A stretch of 64,000 nucleotides of DNA, from positions 5,158,173 to 5,222,172 of the forward strand of contig NC_091209.1 of the NCBI RefSeq assembly GCF_040958095.1. Reading direction: 5' to 3'. Positions 38,435-50,667 of the stretch are shown piece after piece. This DNA is from Procambarus clarkii (taxonomy: Eukaryota; Arthropoda; Malacostraca; Decapoda; Cambaridae). Positions within the stretch are counted from its first letter, which is position 1; each line of letters begins with the position of its first letter. A program made the position numbers and the translations under genes. Below the pieces are notes generated by a model. The model did not search any database and was not told the DNA's origin. It saw nothing but the letters and a program-made list of their open reading frames with translations.

Positions 38435-41035
38435 ATGTTTCGTCTCCAAGCTTTCCGTGCAGATCCAGCAGGTGAAATAGGGACCTTAAGTCGTGCCAAG
38501 AGGACTGAATTACAAACTCTTGCACATGAGTATCAATTAGAAGTTCCCTACCAAGCCAACAAAAATGAACTACATAACCTGTTACTGGATCATCTCTTAG
38601 AGGAAGGTAAGATAGACTCTGAAACTCACGAAACTTACTTTATTGCAGATAAAACTGATTTGGCAACGATGAAACTCAAAATAGAGCTTGCCAAGATTGA
38701 ACGTGAGCAACAAAAAGAAGCTCTACAACTGAAGAAAGAGGAAGCCGCCTTGAGGAAAGAAGAACAGGAACGTGAAATCGCCCTCAAGGAACGTGAGATT
38801 GCAATACTCCGTGAGCGGGAACGAATACAGCTTGAAACAAAACAACGCCAATTGAAGATGCAACGCGACCATGACAAACAACAAGCAACTCTGGCTATGG
38901 AATGTCGTCAACATGAATTCGCGTTGGAAACTACACACCTCGCTCAACGCCAGCAAGCTACCGCCAGTCTTCCTGTCAGTTTCAATATCTCGCATGCAAG
39001 TAAGTTAATGCCACCATTCGTAGAGACAGAAGTTGATATATTTTTTACCACCTTTGAGACCCTTGCTAATCAACTTAGTTGGCCTGCCGACCAATGGGCA
39101 ACCCTTCTCAGAATACATCTCACAGGTAGAGCTGCAGTTACACTCAGTACTTTGGCGACTGAGAATGACTACCAGACTCTGAAACAAGCAGTGTTGGATG
39201 CCTACCTTCTCTCCACCGAAAGTTATCGAAGGAAATTCCGTGACCACCTGAAGGCAAGTACCACTACCTTTCTCGAATTTGCTAATACCAAAAGGAGATA
39301 TTTTATGAAATGGCTGGAAGCAGCACATGTCTCTACCTTTGCAGAACTCGTCAACCTCATGCTAGTTGAAGAATTCTTGAGGCGTGTGCCGCCTCCTGTC
39401 CGTTTATATTTAGCAGATAAAGAAGAAACCGACTACCTAAAGTGTGCTAAGTCGGCTGACACTTACAGCCTCATCCACCGGCTGACACCAGAACCATCCT
39501 CCAGTAAGAAGTCTTGGTACAGTTACGAGAAAGTGAGTACCGATCAAGCTGGCTCGCAATTGTACTGTAAGTATTGTAGACTCTATGGACATACCATAGA
39601 TAAATGTGGTAAGTCTCAATACAAAAGAAATACTGAATCCACTAAACCCAAACAGACTCCTCCTAAGTCCGGTAAGCCTGTGATGAATGTTGGTGTTCAT
39701 GTTAATGATCTTTCTCTTCTCAGTAAACACCTGAATACTGGAACTGTCTCTACCAACGGCTCAAATCCGGAGGGACGTTTCAAACTGAAGATCTTGAGGG
39801 ACACAGCGGCTCTTCAATCAATTATTTTGAAATCAGCTGTGCCCAATATCGCCTACACCGGAGAAACCGTCTTCATCACTAACCTCACTGCTACCACTCC
39901 TTATCCTCTCGCCAGAGTCCACCTGGATTGTCCCTTCGTGACCGGAGAAGTCCAAGTCGCCATCAGGGAAAAGCCTTTTCCCATGCCTGGAGTGCAACTT
40001 CTCCTGGGCAACGACTTGGCAGAAGACCTGCAACCGACCAACCTGATCGTCATGGACAAACCCCAGGTGTGTACCTCTGTAATGGATAATCCCATCTTTG
40101 AGTATGTTCCAGCAAAGGTTCAAGAGAGTGATGAAGTTTCTCCTCCGGCCACCCGTGCACAAGCTGCACGACCACAGCCAGCTGACTCTACTGCTACCGC
40201 TGTCCCTCAAGACCCTCAGAAACTACCCCCGAATCTGACCAAGTTGGAGTTCCGTAAGTTACAGAGGGAAGATCTTACCTTAACACCATTATTTTTCCAG
40301 GCTGAGACTCAACCTGACAGTATTCCTGGGTTCTTCCTAGAGAACGAGTTGCTCTACCGCAGATATAGACCCAGTAAACTGAAGGAGGAGGACGATTGGG
40401 CCAACGTCGAACAACTAGTGATTTCTGCCAGCCTGCGGCCCACTATTCTACACCTGGCCCACGGAGCACTCTCACACTACGGATTTAACAAGACCTACCA
40501 TGGAATCCCTCAAGACTACTACTGGCCAGGTATGGTAAATAGCGTCAAACAGTACGTCAAACAGTGTCATACATGTCAGATGGCAGGTAAACCGAACATC
40601 TCTATCCCCAGAGCACCACTGACTCCCATACAGGTGCCTGCAGAACCTTTCCACAGACTTATAATAGACTGTGTTGGTCCTTTACCTCGGACCAGTTCAG
40701 GTAACGCCTATATCTTAACCATCATGTGTCCTACCACCAGATTCCCCATAGCTTTTCCAGTAAAGAACATTACGGCTGCTACGGTTGTGAAACACTTATT
40801 GAAGATCTTCACCCAGTATGGATTTCCAAGGGAGGTTCAGAGCGACTGTGGCACCAACTTCACCAGTGATCTCTTCAAGAGGACACTGGAAGCGTTCAAC
40901 ATCAAACAGGTATTGTCCAGCCCCAATCATCCTGCTTCACAGGGTTCTCTTGAGCGTAGTAATCAGACTATTAAAGCACTCCTGAAGAAGTATTGTAATG
41001 AAACCTCTAAGGATTGGATAAGCAAATTGACCTGA
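38435..41035 (+). pseudogene. Gag-protease-integrase part of gag-pol (frame 1 of 3)
   Basis: The start is ATG 38435 (CACCATG context). The preceding in-frame GTG at 38411 is not needed. Residues 1-60 look SAP-like or helical, 70-165 are a highly charged Glu/Lys/Arg coiled coil, and 190-330 resemble retrotransposon capsid. A CCHC knuckle (CKYCRLYGHTIDKC) lies at about 378-391. A retropepsin-like segment at about 456 reads RDTAALQS, with Ala where the family normally has Gly after DT. Integrase follows: an HHCC zinc finger (about 672-710), then Asp 745, Asp 804 and Glu 840, the last pair spaced DX35E. The frame ends early at 41035 because of a one-base loss near 41016. This part would make the particle and integrate cDNA. 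Confidence 0.9.
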
Positions 41036-41901
41036 TTATGTGCATCTATAGAAGTCTTCCCAATGAGTCTCTAGGAGTATCTCCTTATGAGATGCTCTAC
41101 GGACGTAAGTGCCGTACTCCTCTCAAAGCTTTCAAAGACTCTCAACATGATGCCACCTTCAGTGAGCATCAGAATGTGCCCCAGTTTCTTCAAAGCCTAC
41201 AACACATTCTAGAGAGGGTACACAGTTTTGCCAACGATAATCTATTGAAAGCACAGGAGAGGATGAAGATTCATTACGACCAGACCAGCAAAGTAAGGAA
41301 ATTTAAACCTGGAGACTTCGTGTTGGCCTATTTCCCTATCCCAGGTTCTCCTTTGCAAAACAGGTTTTCAGGACCCTACCGCATCAAGGAGTGCAGAAAC
41401 AACCACAACTACGTTCTAGAGACTCCAGATAGGCGGCGGAAGACCCAGTTGTGCCACGTCAACCTCCTGAAGCTATATAATGGTACTCCTCCCACTGTAT
41501 TGATAGCATATTCTACCTTTAAAGGTCCATACATCCATAGTGAGACCTTCCCTGCTTCTCCTCCCGAAAGCACTGACACGGAGTCAGCGCTTTCCAATTC
41601 GGAAATCCTAACTGATCTTCATAATTATTTTCAGGACAATCATAGTGCACCTCTCATCAAGATCTTCAAAGAACATCAGTTGTTGTTCCGAGATGATCCA
41701 CAAGAGTGTAATGTTACCCAGCACGACATCCAACTGCTCCCCGACACCCGGCCGATTCGTCAACCCTTCTACCGAATCAGCCCGAGCAAGAAGGAAGTCA
41801 TGCGTGCTGAGGTGCAGTACCTCTTGGATCATGGACTGGCTACACCTTGTGAGTCCCCCCTGGGCCTCACCCTGTATCTTGGTGCCAAAACCCCAAGGTA
41901 A
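41017..41901 (+). pseudogene. Integrase C-terminus and start of RT (frame 2 of 3)
   Basis: It continues the integrase after the frameshift. It contains SPYEMLYGRK, then KPGDFVLAYFP and RFSGPYRI (a GPY/F-type C-terminal module), and no chromodomain. It then runs into the linker and the N-terminal edge of RT (IRQPFYRISPSKKEV). This frame has no credible start of its own. It ends at 41901 because of one extra base in the C6 run at 41855-41860 (five C would keep the RT frame). The two shifts cancel, so upstream and downstream parts share the same frame. Confidence 0.88.
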
Positions 41902-43084
41902 GGTGAGACTTTGCACGGACTACCGTAAATTAAATAATGTGACTGTCAAGGATGCATACCCCTTGCCAAGGATAGATGACATTCTTGACGCCATTGGTAA
42001 TGCCCAGTACTTGTCCCAAGTGGACTTGCTCAAGGGGTATTACCAAGTGTGTCTAACAGAGCGAGCCAAAGAAATATCTGCCTTTATCACTCCCTTTGGA
42101 CTTTTCAGGTATGAACGCCTTCCTTTCGGACTAAGTAATGCCCCGGCCACCTTTCAGAGAGCTGTCAACCGCGTCATCCAGGGCTTGGATAACACCTACG
42201 CCTATTTGGATGATATCGTTGTAGCATCCAACACCTGGAGCGAACATCTGCTCCAGCTGCAACGATTGTTCTCCAAGCTCCTGACAGCCGGCCTCACCAT
42301 CAACCTGGGCAAGTCCACCTTTGCCAAAGGTAAAGTGCGTTATCTGGGTCATGTAATTGGGAGTGGCAGCCTAGCTCCGTTAAACACACACACTCAAGCC
42401 ATCCAGCATTATCCACAGCCTACCACCAGGAAGCAGCTCCTGCGCTTCCTTGGTCTTGCCTCCTACTACCGTAGGTTTGTGAAGAATTTTAGTACGGTAG
42501 CAATACCATTAATCACTTTAACCAGTCCCAAGCAACGGTATAATTGGACCATGCAGCAAACCGTTGCTTTCGAACAACTCAAACTCCTCCTCTGTTCTAA
42601 TCCTATTCTCGCCTCGCCAGATATCACCAAGCCTTTCATCCTTCATGTCGACGCCAGTGGTACCGGCATCGGGGGTGTCCTGATGCAGCAACGAGGCGAG
42701 GAGGTTCTACCTGTCAGCTACTACAGCTACAAGTTGAAACCCCACCAGAGGAACTACAGCACTATCGAGAAGGAGCTACTCTCCATCGTCCTGAATCTCC
42801 AGCACTTTGCTCCATACCTACAAGGTGCCAGGTCTACCACCATCTTCTCAGACCACAATCCTCTCCGCTTCTTACATCAAGCCCAATTCAATAGCCAACG
42901 TCTTCTACGATGGGCTTTATATCTGCAAGATTTCAACCTGGAGATCCGCTATATCAAGGGTTCTGACAACATCATAGCCGACGCCCTCTCCAGAGTCTAT
43001 GAAGTAGAAGCAACTCCAACTATCACTCCACCACATGAAGACGTAACTTCTTCCAGAACCACAGGCTTCGGGGGAGAGTTGTGA
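41862..43084 (+). pseudogene. Reverse transcriptase-RNase H of gag-pol (frame 3 of 3)
   Basis: RT motifs are in order: VRLCTDYRKLNN, SQVDLLKGYYQV (motif A Asp), FGLSNAPATFQR, then YLDDIVV (about 42201-42221) with both catalytic aspartates. LGHVI and FLGLASYYRRFV follow. RNase H shows HVDASGTGIGG (Asp), EKELLSIV (Glu) and FSDHNPL (Asp), so all visible catalytic residues are intact. The frame is open far upstream, but homologous sequence only begins after the C-run shift. The stop codon (43082-43084) lies inside the 3' LTR. It copies genomic RNA into cDNA and removes the RNA strand. Confidence 0.92.
43069..43079 (+). other. Polypurine tract
   Basis: CGGGGGAGAGT directly precedes the 3' LTR, in the position expected for the plus-strand primer. 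It overlaps the last codons of the RNase H frame. Confidence 0.75.
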
Positions 43085-43767
43085 CGATAATCTCTTTCAA
43101 GAGAGATTGAGCCTGCTCTTCCCCACATATTTACGTCTTTCAAGTACAAGATACTATATTGAAGTTACGTCCACCAGTATCGCCAAACGTTTTGCCCAGG
43201 AAGCAAAGCGTACCAAGCACAACCCGACACACTGGCTACCGCCCGCCGTCAACCAGCAAACTGCTCATTCTCCGCCTGCCTGTTGCTGATTGGCTGGTGT
43301 CTCACCGCACCTGCACTCACCCCACCACCATGAGTCGACGTCTGGACCAGCAGCACGCCGACTCCTCAGAATATCTCTGTGCTCCATGGAGTTGACATCT
43401 CTCTATTAGTAGACTAAGCCCTGGCTGTCGTGTATTAAGGGAGGTGGCAGCTTGAAGCCAGTATTCCCAGCACCTCACTTATTTGATTTATTTTAACTTG
43501 CACTTACTTGTCTTCGAGTAACTTTTCATTGCCAGTAATTATTCATGTTGTTTTGTTTGTTGACTTGTTTTGAATTTTACGAGATTGTCTTTATTCATAT
43601 CTTGTTTTCTAGAGTAATTAAAATTTCATTGTTTATACTTTGTGTTTTGTGTGTCTTCCCATTACCTTACCACAGACAAAAGGACAAACTTCCCTTTTTT
43701 TTTGTTATGTGACGAGGCCCTGCCCCCAGCTTTTGAAACAGCCGAACACCAACGCTTTACCGTCACA
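43080..43767 (+). repeat. 3' LTR of the Gmr1-like element
   Basis: 688 bp with the same ends as the 5' LTR. Differences from the 5' LTR include CACACTGG for CACACCGG, TGTCGTGTATTAAG for TGTCTTGTACTAAG, and one extra T in TATTTTAACTTG. Confidence 0.95.
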
Positions 43768-43771
43768 CTAG

Positions 43772-44352
43772 TGTTTGGATTCACCGTTATTTGATTAGGA
43801 TAACCTTAGAGGATAATATTTGCTTTTAGTCACAGGTTTCACAATCAGGGATCAATAACCACAAAGGCCCAGTCTCTGGAGTGGATGAGCTCAACTTAGA
43901 TGTATTAGGCTACACATACCACCTTCCACCACTACCTACCACTGCCACCAGCTGTCAGCACCACCTACCACTGCCACCACCACCTGCTGCCACCAGCTCT
44001 TGGCACCATCTACCACCACCTGCCGCCGCCCTCCACCACCTGGCGTAGAGGAGTGTGGTTAACCTTCAACCCTCACCCTCTAGGCCTAACTATACATTAC
44101 ATTCAAATTCGTGTCATTCTCTTTACCATTCATTCTGTTCTTGGGTCTCACGTGTCACGTTTTCAAATGCTAGTGTTACTCTCTCTTCCCATACGTCACC
44201 TTCGACAGTGTATCATAGTTCAACAGAATATTAATATGTACAACAGGCTTATTATTATCAATATTTTACCAATCTATCTTTCTGCAACATAAATAAGTTA
44301 TCGTTTTCGTTTACTCTGCAGCAGAATCTTTTCATACACATTTCATATTTAG
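43772..44352. other. Spacer with CCACCACCTG-type trinucleotide tract
   Basis: No gene. About 43918-44042 is an imperfect CAC/CCA/CTG-rich low-complexity stretch. The rest is AT-rich and leads into the truncated 5' end of a CR1-like LINE. Confidence 0.55.
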
Positions 44353-44823
44353 ACAGAACGCTTTGTGCCAGAGATAGGGGGGAACAGATTAAGGGTTTGC
44401 TATCCAGGAGCTGGAATTGGTGATATTGTTGGAAACATGAATGATATTATGATGGGAAATGGGAACAAACCCATTATTTGTATTAGTACAGGGGGTAATG
44501 ATGTTGGACGAGTTAGGAGTGACAAACTGATACAGAGATTCAGGACAGCCATTGAATTAGTTAGGAGCAAGGGAGGAATCCCGATCATATGTGGCATTCT
44601 TCCAAGAAAGGGAGTGGGAAATGAATGGATGTCGAGGGCACTTGGTGTCAATTGCCGGCTGGAAAGATATTGCATATCAAATGCAATATCTTTCATAGAC
44701 AACTGGGAACACTTCTATGGAAGAAATGAAATGTATGCTCGTAATGGGGTGCATCTATCGAGGGCTGGGGTTGTTGCTGTTGCGAACTCGTTGGAACCAG
44801 TGGTTAGAGGTGTTTGGGTTTAA
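44353..44823 (+). pseudogene. CR1-like ORF1, esterase domain, 5'-truncated
   Basis: About 156 codons open from 44353 with no ATG; the first possible start is GTG 44365. STGGNDVG corresponds to the GxND block and [10 protein letters not shown] to the final His block of SGNH/GDSL-type esterases, a domain carried by ORF1 of many CR1 and L2 LINEs. The nucleophile GDS block is missing because of the 5' truncation, so it cannot be active. It ends 19 bases before the likely ORF2 start. A host SGNH hydrolase is unlikely because ORF2 follows immediately. Confidence 0.82.
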
Positions 44824-44842
44824 ACTGTTAGTAGATAGTGGT

Positions 44843-46955
44843 ATGGGAATTGATTTGGAGGAAGGAGGTAATAAAAGTATGTGTTCGTGGGAGAAAAGAA
44901 TTGGCAAAATGATCAGGGAAAGAAAAGGGCCTCAAAATAACAATTCACTTAGGGTATATTACACTAACAGTAGAAGTCTAAGAAATAAAATTAACGAATT
45001 AAATGCTCTTGTCTGCACAGAAAAAATAGATATTATTGCACTTACCGAAACGTGGATGAATGTAGAAAATAGAGAACTATTAGCTGAATATCAAATAAAT
45101 GGATTTAAACTATTTCACACAGATAGATATATTAGACGAGGAGGGGGAGTAGCTATATATGTTAGGGACAATTTGAAATGTAGTCTCAAAGAAGGAATCA
45201 AAACTGAGCCACACACAGAAACTATTTGGATAGAATTAAACGAAAAAGCGAATAATATTATAATAGGAATTATATATAGGCCACCAAATTTAGACAGAAT
45301 GGAAGCAAAGCATCTATGGGATGAAATATCTAGAGCATCTAGATCTAACAGTATATATGTCATGGGTGACTTTAACTTTAGTGGAATAAACTGGTTGAAT
45401 AAAACAGGGAATAGTGAAGCAGAAGATTTTCTAGAATTAATTGACGATTGCTTTCTTACGCAACACATTAATGAACCAACGCGGGAAAATAATATTTTAG
45501 ATTTAGTGTTAACTAACAGGGAAACACAAATTAATGACATCGAAATAGGGAGTGAGTTAGGGAACAGTGATCACAAAGAAATCAGGTTTATCATAGAATG
45601 GAATAGACCTGTAGAAGAAAATTCTGTTAAAGTGCCAGATTTTCGAAAAGCTGATTTTAATATCCTAAGAAATTTTTTGGGTCAAATAGATTGGAAAGTC
45701 TTGGGTATGGGGTGTGGGTCGGTCTTGGAGCGAGACATGAACCCAGCGATAGGTGACGTAAAAGGGGATTTCGATGTAGATTTAATATATAACTTATTTA
45801 AGAATATTCTAAACAAAGCACAGGAACATAGTATACCATACAAATTGAATAGATCGAATACTAATGACCCAAAGTGGATAACAAATAATTTGAAGAACCT
45901 TATAGGTAAAAAGAGAGCTTGGTGCAAAAGGATTAAGAATGGGGAAGTCAGTTTAGAACAGGAATTCATACAACTGGTTAGAAATGTTAAAAAAGAGATT
46001 AGGAAAGCAAAAAGAAACTATGAAGTTCGCATAGCAGAGCAAGCAAAGTCAAATCCTAAAGGGTTTTTTCAGTTATATCGAACTAAGACTAGGGAGAGGA
46101 TTGGTCCATTAAAAACTGAGACAGGTCAAATAACGGATAATGACAAGGAGATGAGTAGTATTTTTAACAAATATTTTATATCTGTATTTACTAAAGAAGA
46201 ACTTAACAATATGCCTTCAGCCGAACAAGTCTATGTGGGTGGGGATGAGGACAGGTTGACTAGTTTAGCAGTTACCAGGGAGGATGTAATTAAACAATTA
46301 GAAAAACTAAAACCAAACAAATCCCCAGGGCCGGATGAAGTGTTTGCCAGGGTGCTTAAAGAATGCAAAGAGGAGCTTTCCGAGCCACTGTCTACCATAT
46401 TTAATAAATCAATAGAGTCAGGCAGAGTGCCAGAGTCATGGAAGGTAGCTAATGTGGTACCAATTTTTAAGAAAGGAGATAGATCACTTGCGTCAAACTA
46501 TCGGCCAATTAGCCTAACGTCTATTGTGGGAAAGTTACTTGAATCAATAATTGCAAATACAATTCGTCTTCATCTTGAAAAACATAAATTAATAAATGAG
46601 TCGCAACATGGTTTTACAAATGGCCGTTCATGTTTAACAAATTTGCTAACTTTTTATTCCAGCATAGTTGAGGCAGTTGATAGTGGTAAGGATTGTGATG
46701 TTGTGTACCTTGACTTTAGCAAAGCTTTTGATACAGTGCCACATGAAAGACTAATTAAAAAAATAGCTCAAGGTATTGGGGGTGCTATATTAAGTTGGAT
46801 TAGAGCATGGCTATTCCAAAGGAAACAAAGAGTTAGTATAAATGGGGTTAAGTCAGAGTGGGATAATGTTGTTAGTGGAGTACCTCAGGGCTCTGTCCTG
46901 GGACCTCTGTTGTTTATAATATATATAAATGATTTAGATTCAGGTTTGAGTAGCA
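44843..46955 (+). pseudogene. CR1-like ORF2: APE endonuclease and N-terminal RT, interrupted
   Basis: The likely start is ATG 44843. Endonuclease motifs are [35 protein letters not shown] and NSDHKEI (the SDH active-site box). After a Lys-rich linker, RT motifs are [48 protein letters not shown] (motif A Asp) and [13 protein letters not shown]. The frame runs into the nested LINE after NDLDSGLSS. The resumption is at 49843. The endonuclease would nick target DNA for target-primed reverse transcription. Compared with the nested copy, a short deletion lies at about 46768. Confidence 0.9.
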
Positions 46956-49837
46956 TAAGAACATAAGAACATAAGAACAAAGGTAACTGCAGAAGGCCTA
47001 TTGGCCCATACGAGGCAGCTCCTATTCTATAACCACCCAATCCCACTCATATACTTGTCCAACCCGTGCTTGAAACAATCGAGGGACCCCACCTCCACAA
47101 TGTTACGCGGCAATTGGTTCCACAAATCAACAACCCTGTTACTGAACCAGTATTTACCCAAGTCTTTCCTAAATCTAAACTTATCCAATTTATACCCATT
47201 GTTTCGTGTTCTGTCCTGTGTTGATACTTTTAATACCCTATTAATATCCCCCCGGTTATGTCCATTCATCCACTTGTAAACCTCTATCATGTCACCCCTA
47301 ACTCTTCGCCTTTCCAGTGAATGCAACTTAAGCTTTGTTAATCTTTCTTCATATGAAAGATTTCTAATTTGGGGAATTAACTTAGTCATCCTACGCTGGA
47401 CACGTTCAAGTGAATTTATATCCATTCTATAATATGGCGACCAAAACTGAACTGCATAATCTAAATGGGGCCTAACTAGAGCAAGATATAGCTTGAGAAC
47501 CACACCAGGTGTCTTGTTACTAACGCTGTGATTAATAAATCCAAGTGTCCGATTTGCCTTATTACGAACATTTATGCATTGATCCTTTTGTTTTAAATTC
47601 TTACTAATCATAACTCCCAGATCCCTTTCGCAATCCGACTTCGCAATCACAACACCATCTAGCTCGTATCTTGTAACTCTATCATCATTACCTAACCTCA
47701 GAACTTTACATTTATCAGCATTAAACTGCATCTGCCAATCCTTTGACCATTTCAAAACCCTATCTAGATCAACTTGAAGTGATAGTGAGTCCTCCTCCGA
47801 ATTAATTTCCCTACCGATTTTCGTATCATCGGCAAATTTGCAAATGTTGCTACTCAAACCTGAATCTAAATCATTTATATATATTATAAACAACAGAGGT
47901 CCCAGGACAGAGCCTTGAGGCACTCCACTTACAACATTTTCCCACTGTGACTTGATTCCATTTATACTAACTCTCTGTTTCCTTTGGTATAGCCATGCCC
48001 TAATCCAGCTTAATATAGCACCCCCAATACCATGAGACTCTATCTTTTTAATCAGTCTTTCATGTGGCACTGTATCAAAAGCTTTGCTAAAGTCAAGGTA
48101 TACAACATCGCAATCCTTACCACTATCAACTGCCTCAACAATGCTAGAATAAAAAGATAACAAATTTGTTAAACATGAACGGCCATTTATAAAACCATGT
48201 TGCGACTCAATTATTAATTTATGTTTTTCAAGATGAAGACGAATTTTATTTGCTATTATAGATTCGAGTAACTTTCCCACAATAGACGTTAGGCTAATTG
48301 GTCGATAGTTAGACGCAAGTGATCTATCTCCTTTCTTAAAAACTGGTATCACATTAGCAACTTTCCAAAACTCTGGCACTCTGCCTGACTCTATTGATTT
48401 ATTAAATATGGTTGACAGTGGGTCACAAAGCTCCTCTTTGCATTCTTTAAGCACCCTGGCAAACACTTCATCCGGCCCTGGGGATTTGTTTGGTTTGAGT
48501 TTTACTATTTGTTTAAGAACATCCTCCCTGGTAACTGTTAAACTCGTCAACCTGTCCTCGTCCCCACCCACATAGACTTGTTCGGCTGAAGGCATATTGT
48601 TAAGTTCCTCTTTAGTAAATACAGATACAAAATATTTATTAAAAATACTACTCATCTCTTCATCACTATCTGTTATTTGACCTGTCTCAGTTTTTAATGG
48701 ACCTATCTTTTCCCTAGTCTTAGTACGATATAACTGAAAAAACCCTTTAGGATTTGTCTTTGCTTGCCCTGCTATGCGAACTTCATAGTTTCTTTTTGCT
48801 TTCCTTATCTCTTTTTTAACATTTCTAACCAGTTGTACGAATTCCTGTTCTAAAGTGACCTCCCCATTTTTAATCCTTTTGTACCAAGCTCTCTTTTTAC
48901 CTATAAGGTTCTTCAAATTCTTTGTTATCCACTTTGGGTCATTAGTATTCGATCTATTCAATTTGTATGGTATACTACGTTCCTGTGCTTTGTTTAGAAT
49001 ATTCTTAAATAAGTTATATATTGAATCCACATCGAAATCCCCATTTAAGTCACCTATCACTGGGTTCATGTCTCGCTCCAAGACCGGCCCACACCCCATA
49101 CCCAAGACTTTCCAATCAATTTGACCCAAAAAATTTCTTAGGCTATTAAAATCAGCTTTTCGAAAATCTGGCACTTTAACAGAATTTTCTCCTACTGGTC
49201 TATTCCATTCTATGCTAAATCTGATTTCTTTGTGATCACTGCTCCCTAGCTCACTCCCTATTTCGATGTCCTTAATTTGCGTTTCCCTGTTAGTTAACAC
49301 TAAATCTAAAATATTATTTTCCCGTGTTGGTTCCTTAATGTGTTGCGTAAGAAAGCAATCGTCAATTAATTCTAGAAAATCTTCTGCTTCACTATTCCCT
49401 GTTTTGTTCAACCAGTTTATTCCGCTAAAATTAAAGTCACCCATGACATAAATACTGTTAGATCTAGATGCTCTAGATATTTCATCCCATAGATGCTTTG
49501 CTTCCATTCTGTCTAAATTTGGTGGCCTATATATTACTCCTATTATAATATTATTAGCTTTTTCGTTTAATTCAATCCAAATAGTTTCTGTGTGTGGCTC
49601 TGTTTTGATTCCCTCTTTGAGACTACATTTCAAATTGTCCCTAACATATATGGCTACTCCACCTCCTCGTCTAATATATCTATCTGTGTGAAATAGTTTA
49701 AATCCATATATTTGATATTCAGCTAATAGTTCTCTATTTTCTACATTCATCCACGTTTCGGTAAGTGCAATAATATCTATTTTTTCTGTGCAGACAAGAG
49801 CATTTAATTCGTTAATTTTATTTCTTAGACTCTATCA
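46956..49837 (-). mobile_element. Nested CR1-like LINE, minus strand
   Basis: A 2882-bp 5'-truncated insertion within the plus LINE, flanked by TAGCA duplications. Read on the minus strand it starts within the endonuclease at about 49830, continues through the whole RT, and ends with the 3' UTR and an octamer tail (plus-strand ATAAGAACATAAGAACATAAG, 46955-46975). It is highly similar to the host LINE, so it is the same family and was inserted later. Confidence 0.93.
47027..49829 (-). CDS. CR1-like ORF2 in nested copy, open but lacking the first endonuclease residues
   Basis: A 907-codon frame from the first ATG at 49750, open upstream to the truncation point at about 49829. It contains most of the APE endonuclease ([32 protein letters not shown]) and the complete [27 protein letters not shown] and FADDTKIG, so both catalytic aspartates are present. 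The C-terminal region reads RRRVRGDMIEVYKW and WFSNRVVDLWNQLP. The stop is followed by about 70 bp of 3' UTR. RT looks enzymatically intact, but the endonuclease lacks its N-terminal strand and its promoter is missing, so the copy is probably immobile. Confidence 0.88.
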
Positions 49838-49842
49838 TAGCA

Positions 49843-50667
49843 ACATTTGCAAATTTGCAGATGATACAAAAATCGGTAGGGAAATTAACACGAAAGAAGA
49901 CTCGCTGTCACTGGCGAGTCTTCTTAGAAAGAACTTGGAAAAGACTTCTTAGAAAAGACTGGCAGATGCAGTTTAATGATAATAAATGTAAAGTTTTGAG
50001 GCTAGGTAATGATAGAGTTACAAGATACGAGCTAGATGGTGTTGAGATTGCGAAGTCGGATTGCGAAAGGGATCTGGGAGTTATGATTAGTAAGAATTTA
50101 AAACAAAAGGATCAATGCATGAATGTTCGTAATAAGGCGAATAGGACACTGGGATTTATTAATCGAAGCGTTAGTAACAAGACACCTGGTGTGGTTCTTA
50201 AGCTATATCTTGCTCTGGTTAGGCCCCATTTAGATTATGCAGTTCAGTTTTGGTCGCCGTACTATAGAATGGATATAAATTCACTTGAACGTGTCCAGCG
50301 TAGGATGACTAAGTTAATTCCCCAAATTAGAAATTTTTCATATGAAGAAAGATTAACAAAGCTTAAGTTGCATTCACTGGAAAGGCGAAGAGTTAGGGGT
50401 GACATGATAGAGGTTAACAAGTGGATGAATGGATATAACAAAGGGGATATTAATAGGGTATTAAAATTATCAACTCAAGACAGAACACGAAACAATGGGT
50501 ATAAATTGGATAAGTTTAGATTTAGGAAAGACTTGGGTAAATACTGGTTCAGTAACAGGGTTGTTGATTTGTGGAACCAATTACCGCGTAACGTGGTGGA
50601 GATAGGGTCCCTCGATTGTTTCAAGCGCGGGTTGGACATGTATATGAGTGGGATTGGGTGGTTATAG
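49843..50667 (+). pseudogene. CR1-like ORF2 3' part, resuming after the nested LINE
   Basis: It starts NICKFADDTKIG in the interrupted frame, so the FADD box survives. It then hits a rearranged segment at about 49895-49960, where CTTCTTAGAAA-type sequence is locally duplicated and about ten codons of the normal sequence are replaced, causing a stop and a frame change. From DWQMQFN (about 49960) to SGIGWL (50667) it matches the nested copy closely. It is inactive. Confidence 0.85.

Larger units (their letters stand above)
36839..43767 (+). mobile_element. Full-length Ty3/gypsy retrotransposon with Gmr1-like domain order
   Basis: A 6929-bp element with LTRs at 36839-37525 and 43080-43767, flanked by the 4-bp duplication CTAG (36835-36838 and 43768-43771). 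Between the LTRs lie a candidate tRNA-Pro primer-binding site, a 0.9-kb leader, one gag-pol reading frame broken by two single-base shifts, and a polypurine tract. Domains run Gag, zinc knuckle, protease-like, integrase, reverse transcriptase, RNase H. Integrase before RT is the Ty1/copia order, but the RT and RNase H are Ty3/gypsy-like, which is the hallmark of the Gmr1 group. The LTRs differ at roughly 15 positions by eye (about 2%), so the copy is fairly young but no longer pristine. Confidence 0.92.

Noticed and set aside
44365-44823. Host SGNH/GDSL esterase gene
   Set aside because: The esterase motifs belong to a CR1-like ORF1: ORF2 with APE and RT follows 19 bases later, and there is no start codon.
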